From the NCBI GenBank assembly GCA_950097015.1, contig CATNEN010000030.1, positions 4,387,001 through 4,451,000 of the forward strand: a stretch of DNA of 64,000 nt. Reading direction: 5' to 3'. Shown here piece after piece: positions 1 to 11,060 of this stretch; within the stretch, counting starts at the first letter, position 1, and the number at the start of each line of letters is the position of its first letter. The stretch comes from Macrostomum hystrix. Its lineage: Eukaryota; Platyhelminthes; Macrostomidae. The notes beneath the pieces are model-generated. The model was not told the DNA's origin. It did no database searches and saw only the letters and a program-made list of their open reading frames with translations. Both the position numbers and the translations under genes were made by a program.

Positions 1-975
1 GCGTTTGTAAATGCCATCTGTAACGATCTGGGCGTCCGAATCGGACATGGAGAAGACTCGAACCAATCGACGCACGATTCTGGCGAGGACCTTCTGGCAT
101 TCCTCGAAATCTTCGGGATGTGTAGTTGAAAATTGATCCTCGTCTTCGGTGTATGTCCTCGTTGAATCTGCGCCTTTTTCCCCAGTAGTCTTGACGATTG
201 GCGCTGGCGCTGCCCCTGGCTGAGGATGAGCCTTAAATTAATGTGAGAATAGAAAGGAACTGGCATTGACCTTGAGAATAGAAAGGAACTGGCATTGACC
301 TTGAGAATAGGAAGGAACCGGCATTGACCTTGAGAATAGGAAGGAATTGGCATTGACCTTGAGAATAGGAAGGAATTGGTATTGACCTTGAGAATTGAAA
401 GGAACTGGCAATAAACTTGAGAAACGAAAGGGCCTTGAAAAACCCTCTACGACACTATACAAGCCTTGTCAATAATCAAGAGGGTATCAAAAACTCGATC
501 AGTCCAGAAAACTCACCTTGTCAGCGCCAGTGCTGTCTTGCCGCTCCGCCTGTGACATCGGTGCTGCCTCTTCACGGGATCCCGCGCCGCTGGGCTCAGT
601 TTTTTCCTTCTCGAAGAGCGACCTGGCGCAGGTGGCCAACTTTATCGACGCCTTGGACACGATGCTCAAGTCGGATGCTAGTTGATGCTTTGGAAGCGGC
701 AGTAGCGACTGCTGAAGCTCATGGTGCTCAGCCCAGCCGCGGTCCAGATGGCAGCAGAGGTAAGTATGGTCGGTCAGCTCCTTGAGCTCCGCAGCGATTT
801 CGGTCTTAATTAAAGCACCTTCGTCGTGCATCAATTGCTCATGCTGCTGAGCATACTCGGTGCTGATGTGCGCGCAGTCGATAATTAGCTGCATGGCATC
901 GAATGTGGTTGACCGATATTTGCTCTGCCTGGGCTTGCTCGCTTGATTCAAGTTCAACATTATTTTTCTGTTCAA
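1..975 (-). CDS. unrecognised protein, 5' part (two exons, runs off the left edge)
   Basis: Two exons can be joined with matching phase. Exon 1 runs from an ATG at 975 (or the in-frame ATG at 960) down to 517 and ends at a good donor, AAG|GTGAGT. Exon 2 begins after an acceptor (TTTAAG) at 231 and stays open to position 1, so the 3' end lies outside the window. The join is in phase 0. The product, at least about 230 residues, is hydrophilic and mostly helix-prone. It has an acidic/charged N-terminal half, a Ser/Glu/Ala-rich linker near the splice site, and a basic stretch (ARIVRRLVRVFS) near the visible end. No signal peptide or membrane segment is seen. I do not recognise the family. The 277-bp intron is largely filled by a 29-bp tandem repeat. 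Reading through the donor gives a stop within a few codons, which supports splicing. Confidence 0.55.
243..418. repeat. intronic minisatellite, 29-bp unit, about 6 copies
   Basis: The unit is CATTGACCTTGAGAATAGGA followed by AGGAATTGG, with small substitutions between copies. The spacing between successive CATTGACC starts is 29 bp (263 and 292). It lies inside the intron of the left-edge gene. A single reverse-complement copy of the unit lies upstream of the same gene at about 1211-1243. Confidence 0.85.
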
Positions 976-1269
976 AAATTGGCTTTATCATTTGAAACAG
1001 CTGAGCATAAACTTGTCTATGTTTAAGGCTATTGTTTGCGCACAAAATGGGCGGTATCAATAAAAGAACTATCGAGGACTTTTTCACTCCTTTGGAAGCC
1101 TAAGGAGTATATTTGCTACGACAGTCTATTGCGCTATTGATACTTTCATTTACTTGCTTTATTTTTATACTAGTTTCGTGTAGTTTCTGGCAGTAGAGAA
1201 CTGGCAATGCAGTTCCTTTCTGTTCTCAAGGTCAATGCCAGTTCTAATTAGTGTAGTTTCCGAATTAGT

Positions 1270-1396
1270 TTTATTAGGAAAAGTTGAAGCCTCTTGTGGA
1301 TAGAGCGTCGGACTCACGACCTAAAGATCCGGTGTTCGATTCCTGACTCCAATGTACTTGAAGCAAGACACTTAACTCTGCATTGCTTCAGTTCAC
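1270..1396 (+). mobile_element. tRNA-derived SINE (family 1), copy a
   Basis: A tRNA-like head contains a likely A box (TGGATAGAGCG) and a B box (GGTGTTCGATTCC), the internal RNA polymerase III promoter of tRNA genes. It is followed by a non-tRNA body, GCAAGACACTTAACTCTGCA..TTGCTTCAGTTCAC. The same body recurs at about 17500-17640 (minus) and about 21040-21165 (plus), so this is a dispersed family rather than a tRNA gene. The copy runs directly into the CAGT array. Confidence 0.7.
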
Positions 1397-1864
1397 CAGT
1401 CAGTCAGTCAGTCAGTCAGTCAGTCAGTCAGTCAGTCAGTCAGTCAGTCAGTCAGTCAGTCAGTCAGTCAGTCAGTCAGTCAGTCAGTCAGTCAGTCAGT
1501 CAGTCAGTCAGTCAGTCAGTCAGTCAGTCAGTCAGTCAGTCAGTCAGTCAGTCAGTCAGTCAGTCAGTCAGTCAGTCAGTCAGTCAGTCAGTCAGTCAGT
1601 CAGTCAGTCAGTCAGTCAGTCAGTCAGTCAGTCAGTCAGTCAGTCAGTCAGTCAGTCAGTCAGTCAGTCAGTCAGTCAGTCAGTCAGTCAGTCAGTCAGT
1701 CAGTCAGTCAGTCAGTCAGTCAGTCAGTCAGTCAGTCAGTCAGTCAGTCAGTCAGTCAGTCAGTCAGTCAGTCAGTCAGTCAGTCAGTCAGTCAGTCAGT
1801 CAGTCAGTCAGTCAGTCAGTCAGTCAGTCAGTCAGTCAGTCAGTCAGTCAGTCAGTCAGTCAGT
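1397..1864. repeat. (CAGT)n microsatellite, about 117 uninterrupted copies
   Basis: An essentially perfect tetranucleotide array of 468 bp immediately follows the 3' end of a SINE. The open frames across it (SVSQ repeats) are artefacts of a 12-nt codon cycle without stops. The array probably grew from the SINE's simple 3' tail. Confidence 0.97.
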
Positions 1865-4417
1865 CTTGAGTTTCACACATGCGGGTGTTTTCCCAAAAAG
1901 GGAATTCGCAGGTCACTAAAGATGGCAAGAAGGAGCAGAAGATTTAAGCACAATAAAATGCAGTCAGCTCCCCTGCTCACTCCGGCAGGCGGGCCTTCAA
2001 TTCCCTGTTGAGGCCGGAAAATGGGACATTGAGAAGGCATTGTTAGCCAGCCATCATGGTAACGGGCTGTAAAGTCCTCACTGGCACTACTCCTATCCGT
2101 TGAGTTATTATTATTGCCGCCCTGTGCCATCCTTGGACCCGTTCCCAGACCTCACACGCAGTCGCATTCTTTTCTGTCTATGGGAATAGGAGTGCAGAGA
2201 TAGCACCTTTGCTTATAATTAGAGCCAGACTCTGTCCCTGCCTGCTTATTTACGCAGCCGCATTTGTACGATTCGGTGGACTGCACGCCCCCAGCAGGCC
2301 AAGTCAGACAGACTATAATAATGAGAGGCCTTTTGACTTCTCCTCTGTCTTAAGGCCCACCCGCGGCGCGCTTTGATTCTCTTCTCACCTTTTCTTCCCG
2401 CCGCTTGCGTAGAAAGTTGTGAGCAATATTATGCAGCCTTTTTTATAAATACGAATTGTCGCAGATACTGCCCACCGAATCTGCGGTGGCTGGGGGCTCG
2501 TCTGTTTTAGGAAAGTTCTCAAAATTTACAATCCAAACCCAGTCCAGTTTTCTTTGTGTCTGTAAAATCTTCTCTTACTGTTCTCACCTCACTCTATACT
2601 AGCCTTCTGTTGCAACAGTCCTCAAATGATAATTTACAATGCAGGACTGTCTGCTGTGAGAATCGCTTTCTATATTCATCTATATAGTTTCTGAGTAGAA
2701 AACATTAATAATTTTGTGCAGAAATTGGCCGTCAGTCGAAAGTTGCCGCCTAGCTGTAGGCGGTGTTAATTTTCTGCTGCCTGCGCGGCATCAGGCTTGG
2801 CAATTTATTCGGTAGCCAAAACTCTTCCCATGCAGCGCTCGCTGCTCATTTGCAGACTGCTTTGGGTTCTGGCCCGCTCGCACCTAAGTTTCCATTGTGC
2901 TACACTTCGGTCTTCGTGCACTGCTTCTGAGCCTGCTGGCCCTTATAGTGAATGACACACTGTGCCATTGACTTACAATGCGGATTTAATATCCCTTGTC
3001 GATATCATTTAGAATCCTCTTTAGTAGGCAAATGATCCCATGTCGACATAATTTAGAATCCTACCATTTTCGTTGCCAGTCAACTTATAGTTGTTTGTTT
3101 CCAAAGGCAGTATTTCAGGCCAAAGACATGGCGCATATTTTATTATATTTTTTAAAGCAACTCAGTTACTGCATATCAAACAGAAGCTCTATCTCCATTT
3201 TGAAAGTGACTTGGTAGCTGTACAAGCTAAAGCAGTAACTCGTGTTCTCGAAATGACCCACGTGCTCAAAAATTGATATGCTCAAATGTTAACTCGATAT
3301 CAAAATAAGTGCTGCATGCCGAGAGAGCTTGAGATTTGTCTCCAGGGCGTCCAAGCAAAATCAAGGTGTCAATCATTCTCTAGCCCATTTAAAAGTCGCA
3401 CTGATAAGAGACCGAGGCGCTAAACTGCCCCAACTGTATAATATAGGTGTTATCGCGGCTTAAGCCCTGATCACGTTCCTTTAATCACGCACCCCACCTT
3501 GCCAACCAACTCTAGGGCTGTTGTATGCGCGGTATGTATTAAGACTAAAAATGACGCGCACCATTCAGGTGGGATAAAGATCCCTAATAGAATGTAAATG
3601 TAGCAGACAAACAAGCTGAGTTAGCAACTGGATTCCACCCTATTGCATGCAGTCTGTGGGATGTGGAAAAAAACTAACCGCCATAGCAACTGCTTCGCGT
3701 GAATATTGAGTCTATGTTCTCAAATCGTTGCTCCTAATTAAAAAATGAGACAAGACGGAAAAGTCACTATTGGTCGTGTATGATGCGTTAATATTGTGTT
3801 GAATAAATAAACTGACACAGAAAAAAACTAAGGTTTCATTTTGTACTTCGCATAGAACAATCAGATTGCATTGTAGTGTGAGTCATCTCTAACAAAACTT
3901 CTAATTCATGCGGATGGAAATAGCTATTATAAATGTTTTCTTTGCATTGACAAATCCATGAAATAAATATTGCATTGGAACTCAATATGGGTAACAGAGC
4001 AAAGGAGTATAGGGGATTTCTATGCGAAAGAGACAATCAGAACAAGGAAGGATAAAACAAAAACAGCGAATTTGTGTTTCGCCGTTTAAAGCACAGCAAT
4101 GATGCTTCATAAAACACATTTTAATGAAAAAATCAAATAAGCAAACAACTTGTATAGATTTTACACGAATCAACATTTGAAAAGCTGATCGATAACTCAC
4201 CTTAGTTGGGTGAGCGATGCAAACCAACAAAACAAAATAATAGCATTTGTACATGGGGAGACATTACAGAGTAAAACACTAGAAAATTAAACAAAAAAAT
4301 TTTCAACGTGAGTCAACTATACTGAAAGTGCAAGTGTAACTGTTGCTTATTACAGTTTCTGTAGCAGGTGTCCGGATTCAGCTGGGGTTTGCATTGGAAC
4401 CTGCATGGGCTACGGTT
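1865..4417. other. non-coding stretch, nothing recognised
   Basis: About 2.5 kb between the CAGT array and the 3' end of the OSR gene. Short open frames are present but lack codon bias, domains or convincing splice sites. Composition is mixed, with a more GC-rich patch at about 2140-2420. The part nearest 4418 may be 3' UTR of the OSR gene. Confidence 0.5.
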
Positions 4418-4593
4418 TCACTCGCACTTTCCCATTGTTGATACGGACTCCGAGATCTGCAATTGTGATTGCATCAGCTGTGGGTTAGATCATGAGATGC
4501 ATTAGAGTTCATCTGAGGACTAACGATTCACAAGTACAGGAGAGACCTTGAGTGTGCGTTAGTTCTTTTGGTTCGTTAATTTTATTATGATCG

Positions 4594-7341
4594 CTAACTG
4601 ATTGCTGTGATTACCTGGTGACTGGTGTGCAGCGTCCGGTGCACCTGCAGTGTGCGGGCCTGGCAGAAGCCCTTGCCGCAGACGTCACACTTAAACGGCT
4701 TGTCCTTGCAGTGAATGTAGCGATGGTCCCGCAGGTGGTCCTGCCTTCTGAACGCCTTGCCGCAGATCTCGCAGGGAAACGGGCGCTCGTCAGTGTGAGT
4801 TCGCTCGTGAATCAGCAGGTTGTAGGACTTGGTGAAGTGGCGCCTGCAGTACTTGCACACGTACTCCTTGCGGGCTCTGAGGAAGAGGTGTTGATTAGGT
4901 TTTTATAGTTTTTAGAGTTCATTTTTTATTTCCTCGAATTTCTCTAGTTAAAAAAGCCAGTGCCTGATGAAGTTCAATCGATAGAAAGTTTAAAAAAATC
5001 GTTCACTTCTTGCACTCAAGCATCAGGGCTTTGATAAGTTAGTTTCCATGCATTCATAGTGGGTGGGGCTTTTATGGTTGAAAGCTTCGAACCCCGCTCA
5101 ACAATAACATCTACAATGCGTCCCGATATAAAGGGATCAAAGGTCTGCGCGGGAGGCTGGGCGAGGACCTCATGTCCAGTCACGCAATGCTCGCACAATA
5201 GCGGACTGTGGAGTACGAGCTAACTGCTCATTTCCAGGCCACGTGACTCCAGCACCTTTGAGCAGTGATTGCTCTGTAAGATCTTCTAGGCTTATTTTTT
5301 TCTGTCACCTTTTACAATATCTATTATGCTCAATATTAGAGCCATTTGTCCCTGATTGTGGACCTCCGAATGGGTGCCAGTCGGGATATGTTTAATGCAC
5401 TCAGCCATTCACTGTCTGTCTGACTGGCTCCTTAGTAACTAGGCACTAAAGATATGAGCATGAGCCAACTGCTGGTCTGGTTGGTGATTTTCTCTGGTCT
5501 CACATGGCTGGCACTCAGGGGCCATATTCAGACTGTCTAAACTTTTGTTGACATGCACCCGCTTAGACCAGCCTCAATGATCACCGAATGTTCCAGACAG
5601 ACCTGCGCTTTCGAGTCTGCACCGCTAAGCACACCAGCCTGTCTGGCAGATTGTTGAGAGTTTGACTTCCCATCATCCACTTGTTTATATCCCATTGCCC
5701 CCTGCTCACGTAGGAGTGGCGTAACCTGATATTGAGCCATTCCCATTATGTTTAAACATGAAGAGTTTGACCCACAGCAAAGCTTTTCAATTGTCCAGCG
5801 CTGAGCTCGTCATTGAAGCTAGACTGCATGGGCCTCAGCACATCTGGACCTGCAGGCATGGACAAACAAACTGGCACGATGGCCATGTGTGTTGGTGGTA
5901 TACTCGCTTGCTTGAAGCATCTGCGATCACCAGTATAATAATGTTAGAGAAGGGAAAGGGAAATCATAATGTGCCAATGCCTTATTCAATCAAATTTCCC
6001 CGGTGTAAAAAAACTCGTGCGAAAGTTAAACAAGACTGTTAGAGAAAAAAGACAATGGCTTCTCACCCGAATATAAAGGAAATGAGAATTGAAGGTGCTA
6101 ACAGGTTCAGGCCAGTCTTGGCGGGCCTATATCCATAACTATCACAGATAGCGAAAGTGCGAAATACTCGTAGCTTTCACAAAGAGACCCGCGCAAACTT
6201 GCAGCGCATGCAGCAGTGAGACGTGCCTATGCAAACAGATTCTTTACCTATAAAACATCATGAATTAGCATAACATGCGGGCCACCCACTCTCTCATGGC
6301 TGGAGAAGAAACAGATATCTCTGGACTCCAAATAGGGTTGGAAAGCAAGCTGATGGACTCGGACGAAAATCAGCCTACTGGCTCATTGCGGGTGCGGTAT
6401 CCGGGCCCGCTGAGTTGTGCTTACTGCAGCATCAACTATGCAGTGACTATAGCAGCAAATCTCACATTTGCATACCCTAAAAACCTGCCGGGTGCATCCC
6501 AACTGCAAAATATAACTCCGTGCCATTTTCTCACCAAGCTATTAATCGTGTGTTAAAGAATCTAATTTGCCTAATTGGGCTTAGGAACTAAATAGAAATG
6601 ACAATTCGGCTTTCTAGAAAGGAAATTATAGAGCTTTAAAAAAGCTATCAAGCATGGTGGGTAGAGTTTCGGGGCAGACGGCCTTGGGTCCAGTTGTTTA
6701 TTATTTTATCAGCACCTGCAGGATCTTGGGCACTGTCATTGTCACCTGTTGCCCGGCCATAAGATGCTGTACAGAACTTTTTTTAAAGGAAAGTTTTAGA
6801 AACGCAACCTTGTCTAGGGAATAATTGCGTCACTTGTTACCATGGCTACCAGCCCAACAGGAGGTTCACGCTACATCATAAGCGTGCCAAACATTTTTTA
6901 GATCTTCCATCTCTCCACCGGATGCTCACCTGCCGGGTCCTCGGCCTCGTGGCTTGCGCCCGGTCGGCAGATTGGCCGCTGCTGATGCGGACGCGGCGGC
7001 CGCCGCTGCCACAGCTGCCGCTGCCGACGCCATGAGGTGATGCCCGCCGCCGAACTGCATGACAGCCAGGGGGCCGCGAGACTGCGGCACAACGGTTGAG
7101 TCTACTCGGCCGTCATCCTCACCGCCTGAGCTCACACCTCCACCAGCGCCCTCCGGGGTGGAATCGGCCGAGTAGATGGAGGCCGCCTCGTCCGCTGCCG
7201 GCTGCTCGGCTGCCTCCGACGACTCGTCCTCCATGCAGGACTCGGCTAGGCGGGTGAAGTCAAATCGAGGGCGCTGCTGCTGCTGCTGCTGCTGTTGCTG
7301 CTGTTGAAGGCGCTTTTTCTGAGCCGACAAAAGACGATGGC

Positions 7342-7379
<38 letters not shown>

Positions 7380-9230
7380 AGCTGGTGCTGTGCGGCGGCC
7401 ATGCGTTGGCTGCAGCCCAGCATGTGATAGAAGCGCAGCAGCTGATGGTGCCAGTAGGCCTGCGACATTGCGGCTGCAGCGGCGGCGGCTGCGGCGCCCG
7501 CATTGCCAGGAGCCAGTCGGTATCCGGGCAGCTGCTGACCGCCTAGCGGAGCTGGCGCGGTGACCGGAGTCCCGCTGGTTGAACTACTCGGCGGCTGCTG
7601 AAGTTCTGCTGAAGGTGGAGAGGAAACTTTAATTGTTTGAGTTGCATAGCAACGCACGCTATCACATATATATCACAAAGGCATTAATTTTATTTCGGAC
7701 TCAGAAAGTCTCTGTAGCAACCGAGGTGCAGGTATTATAGCTCGATACTTTTTTGGAGTGAGCTTTAATAAAATCAACAATGATATCATCGGGCATTTTG
7801 TTTGATTTTTTATTTCTTCTCAACATTATGCAACCAATATTTAAAGTCGGAGTTAGTTGCAGCAATGTTTACTTTTATATTAAGTTCGCAATGTGTCTGG
7901 ATCTGCAGTATTGCGCTGATCCACCTCGCAGCATGGTTACTGGCGAGCAGCTGTGACAGCGGTCTGTCATTCTATAACTCTTATATGCAATTAACATCGC
8001 ACCTGTGCGGCCTTATAAAGATTATTCTACTGTTAGAGAGCAATCTAATTTTTATTCGCTTAACCACATCCTATTGGGTCAATGAGCTTGAATCTAAATT
8101 TGCTAGGAACTTTGCAGGAGAGAACCATGCAGCCATGTTTGCTCAACAGAAATGACAGGAAGGCGATTAAAGCTACAATCTCAAGCTAATATTGGATTTA
8201 AACTAAGAATTGTTTTAATTTTTGTGTCCCCTGCACCGCAGCGGTGGCAGCTTGCCTGCTTGGTTAAATCAAAGGATTAATGCAATATACAGAAAAGCAA
8301 TTGTTTGCATACAACATGCGGTTTCCCATGACAGCCCAGATTCCCACGGGCCCTTTCCGGCCGCGGCGGCCGCGGCGGCGGCGGCGGCGGCAGCGTTGGC
8401 CGCGGCGGGGGGCGGCGGCAGGTGGCAAAGTGAAAGGGTTTGGCGCCCATGTGCCAGTCGTACGCACTGGCCGCTTGGAGACAAAGCGGCCGCCATCCCC
8501 CCAAAACTGCTGCAGTCTCGGCTGCTTGAGCAACAATGCGCAAAAGCAAACACTCAAGCTGGGCCGGCCACACGAGGTGGTCCTAGCGAGTTGCTCTAAC
8601 CCACCCACCTGCCAGCCCTGCCCATGACCCATTAAATTGATATTTAACAAAAAGAAAATAATTGTGACTGCCAAATGACAGGCCGTGCATACGGGGTGGC
8701 TATCGAGTATGTGTGCAAAGTGGCGACAACGACGGGACGGCATGGTCCTGCCGTGGGAGCAGCACAGCCGCAGACCGCAAGGACACACACACACAGCGGT
8801 ACAATATGCCATTGTGCGGCAATAACAATTCATTGCTTAAAGTCAGCAAATGCAAATAAAAAAATGTTACCGAAAATTTTCAGAGTTGACTTATTCGACC
8901 TTACCCAAACACCACCACTAGACTGAGCATATTAGTATCCAGCTGAGAGTTTTTATAGCTCAGAGTTAGCAAACTCGTGCATATGGCCCAGCAACTTGAG
9001 AAGCTGCATGCCTATGTAGATTTAATACAAATCTTTCCATTGTTGCTGTGTGAATAAATTACTTAAATACATTTTTGGCTAAAAGTTGATCAAAATCACT
9101 CTAACCTTGCTGCTGAATTAAACAGAGTGACAATGATATAAAATATTTTTACTCACCTTTGCGAGCTCTGGCTTCTATGAGCTCATGTGGCACTGGACGG
9201 CTAAGCATGCACGAAAGCAGCTGGCTCATG

Positions 9231-9275
<45 letters not shown>

Positions 9276-9295
9276 CCCGGATGGAACTGCTGCAT
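4594..9295 (-). CDS. OSR: odd-skipped-related C2H2 zinc-finger transcription factor
   Basis: Three exons join in exact phase. Exon 1 is 9295-9157 (ATG at 9295, donor AAAG|GTGAGT). Exon 2 is 7608-6930 (acceptor CCTTCAG, donor GGCAG|GTGAGC). Exon 3 is 4876-4594 (acceptor TTCCTCAG, stop at 4594). The predicted protein is 366 residues. Exon 1 starts MQQFHPG, then a glutamine run. Exon 2 carries an alanine run, two glutamine runs and, near residue 160, the RFDFxxLA motif known from OSR proteins. Exon 3 encodes three C2H2 fingers (about residues 280-356) with the family signature [19 protein letters not shown] and [17 protein letters not shown] proteins are nuclear DNA-binding regulators of gut, excretory and mesodermal patterning in animals. 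Three fingers resembles vertebrate OSR1; fly Odd has four. An alternative end splices at 4615 (CAG|GTAATC) to 4456-4418 and adds a short different tail. The exact C-terminus is unsure. Confidence 0.92.
4877..6929 (-). other. OSR intron 2, nothing recognised
   Basis: About 2.05 kb between the glutamine-rich exon and the zinc-finger exon, with good donor and acceptor. Short frames on both strands show no domain or coding bias. Confidence 0.6.
7609..9156 (-). other. OSR intron 1, with GC-rich triplet-repeat patch
   Basis: A 1.5-kb intron with matching donor and acceptor. At about 8355-8430 it holds a CGG/GCG low-complexity patch within a GC-rich stretch (8330-8640) that is unlike the AT-rich remainder. 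Alanine-rich and arginine-rich frames across this patch are artefacts of the triplet repeat. I see no convincing cassette exon. Confidence 0.6.
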
Positions 9296-9419
9296 TTGCT
9301 AACTTGTCCTCGGGTACTAGCTGCTGGTGATTAAAAACTATTGAGGAAGCAATCCAATTAACCTCCTTCAAACTGTCTGCTGAATCTGCTTCGATGCGGT
9401 GACTTCTGAGACCCGCTGC

Positions 9420-9560
9420 CAAAGCCTTTTATTATGAGGCCAGGTAGAACACTGGCGCCTCGGGGTGGTCCCAGGCCCCCGGAATGACGCCCTCAGCCAA
9501 TAGGGTAGCAGCGGAGGCGCCTCAGACAGTCGGTGATTGGCCGGTGGGCCGCCCACTCGA
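9420..9560 (-). promoter_or_regulatory. probable OSR promoter region
   Basis: Upstream of the OSR start codon (9295) on the minus strand is a GC-richer block. It holds two CCAAT-type motifs in opposite orientations, GCCAATAGG at about 9497 and GATTGGCC at about 9535. A TATA-like ATAATAAAAGG (minus strand, about 9427-9437) lies downstream of them. Order and spacing fit a polymerase II promoter with the start site about 100 nt before the ATG. Inferred from motifs only. Confidence 0.45.
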
Positions 9561-9898
9561 ACTGAGCAGTGAGTTACATGCGTGCGCTGCAACAAATTAC
9601 TGAGATTACTGAGATGGAGAGAACTGACTGAGTTAACAGCAGGACAAGGCCATGCCCCATGATTAATTATTCATGAGATTGTGCACAGTTAGGGAGAGAG
9701 CCTAAAATCATTTCAGAGCTTGCGTAAAATCCTTCAGAGGCGACTGAAATAATCCATAAAGGAACTCTAAAATACATTAAGGAGGATCACATTTGATCGA
9801 GTCAGATAGCAGCCAGATACGTCCTGCAAAGTTTATTAATTCATCCCTGAAACATTTCAATAACCGCTACATTCCTCACTAACTCATTTCTCCCCGTC
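9561..9898. other. non-coding, nothing recognised
   Basis: AT-rich spacer between the OSR promoter region and the first of several minisatellites. No coding potential. Confidence 0.5.
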
Positions 9899-10312
9899 TC
9901 ACCTCATCTCACCTTGTCTTATCTCACCCTGTCTCATCTCACACTGTCTCATCTCACCCTGTCTTATCTCACCCTGTCTCATCTCACACTGTCTCATCTC
10001 ACCCTGTCTCATCTCACCCTGTCTCATCTCACACTGTCTCATCTCACACTGTCTCATCTCACCCTGTCTTATCTCACCCTGTCTCATCTCACACTGTCTC
10101 ATCTCACCCCGTCTCATCTCACACTGTCTCATCTCACCCTGTCTCATCTCACACTGTCTCATCTCACACTGTCTCATCTCACCCTGTCTCATCTCACCCT
10201 GTCTCATCTCACACTGTCTCATCTCACCCTGTCTCATCTCACACTGTCTCATCTCACCCTGTCTTATCTCACACTGTCTCATCTCACCCTGTCTTATCTC
10301 ACACTGTCTCAT
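9899..10312. repeat. minisatellite, 15-bp unit (GTCTCATCTCACCCT), about 27 copies
   Basis: Tandem 15-bp units alternate between CTCACCCT and CTCACACT variants, with occasional CTTATCTC. Because 15 is a multiple of 3, both strands show long artefactual open frames. The reverse strand unit contains GTGAGATGAGA. Confidence 0.95.
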
Positions 10313-10783
10313 TAATGGAGTTTTTGGATTCATAGATTTTATAGATTAATTTTGGTACGTTTTTATGAATGTTATTATGTTATTATGAAAAGCAAAAAAC
10401 TTTGTTGTAGCTGTAAGCCTGTATGGCAGGTAGATGACAGCATTTATGATAGGCATTAGACCTTCAAGGCATAGAGGAGTATACGAGATTCGTATTCGCG
10501 CAGTTTTAATAAGTTAACTATATCACTATCTCATGATTAACGTTTGCTCAGACAGAAACAACCATTCTGCTGTGGCCGAGGCGTCTGCGGCGCCAATATT
10601 TTTCCAGGAATCAGAGATAAAGCCTATAGCGCATTCATGGGTGTGACAGCGCGTGTGCCAGCGGAACAACTCGACACGCCCCTCAATCAGTGAATCAGCG
10701 TCATTTTCTAAGAACTGATCTAAATAAATTGGATTCTATGTCATTGTATGCTGCTAGAAATAATGTGAGCGAGCAGAGAGTGA

Positions 10784-11000
10784 GATGGAGAGAGAGCAGA
10801 GTGAGATGGAGAGAGAGCAGAGAGTGAGATGGAGAGTGAGATGCAGTGTGAGATGGAGAGTGAGATGCAGTGTGAGATGGAGAGTGAGATGGAGTGTGAG
10901 ATGGAGAGTGAGATGCAGTGTGAGATGGAGAGTGAGATGCAGTGTGAGATGGAGAGTGAGATGGAGTGTGAGATGGAGAGAGAGCAGAGAGTGAGATGGA
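10784..11000. repeat. minisatellite, 12-bp unit (GTGAGATGGAGA / GTGAGATGCAGT)
   Basis: Two alternating 12-bp variants form a 24-bp higher-order pattern. The plus strand reads GTGAGAT, opposite to the orientation of the neighbouring 15-bp and 20-bp arrays. The edges decay into imperfect GAGAGAG purine sequence up to about 11060. Confidence 0.9.
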
Positions 11001-11060
11001 GAGAGGGAGAATGCGTTGGAGACAGTGAGAGTGAGATGAAGAGAGGGATAGAAAGTGAGA

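Noticed and set aside
1300-1372. Functional tRNA gene
   Set aside because: A and B boxes are present, but the acceptor stem does not pair well by eye and the sequence continues into the SINE body shared with other copies.
1294-1919. Long SVSQ-repeat open frames
   Set aside because: Produced by the stop-free CAGT array; no coding evidence.
8222-8627. Ala-rich or Arg-rich exon in OSR intron 1
   Set aside because: Several frames on both strands are open through a CGG-repeat patch; no splice sites fit the phases of the flanking exons.
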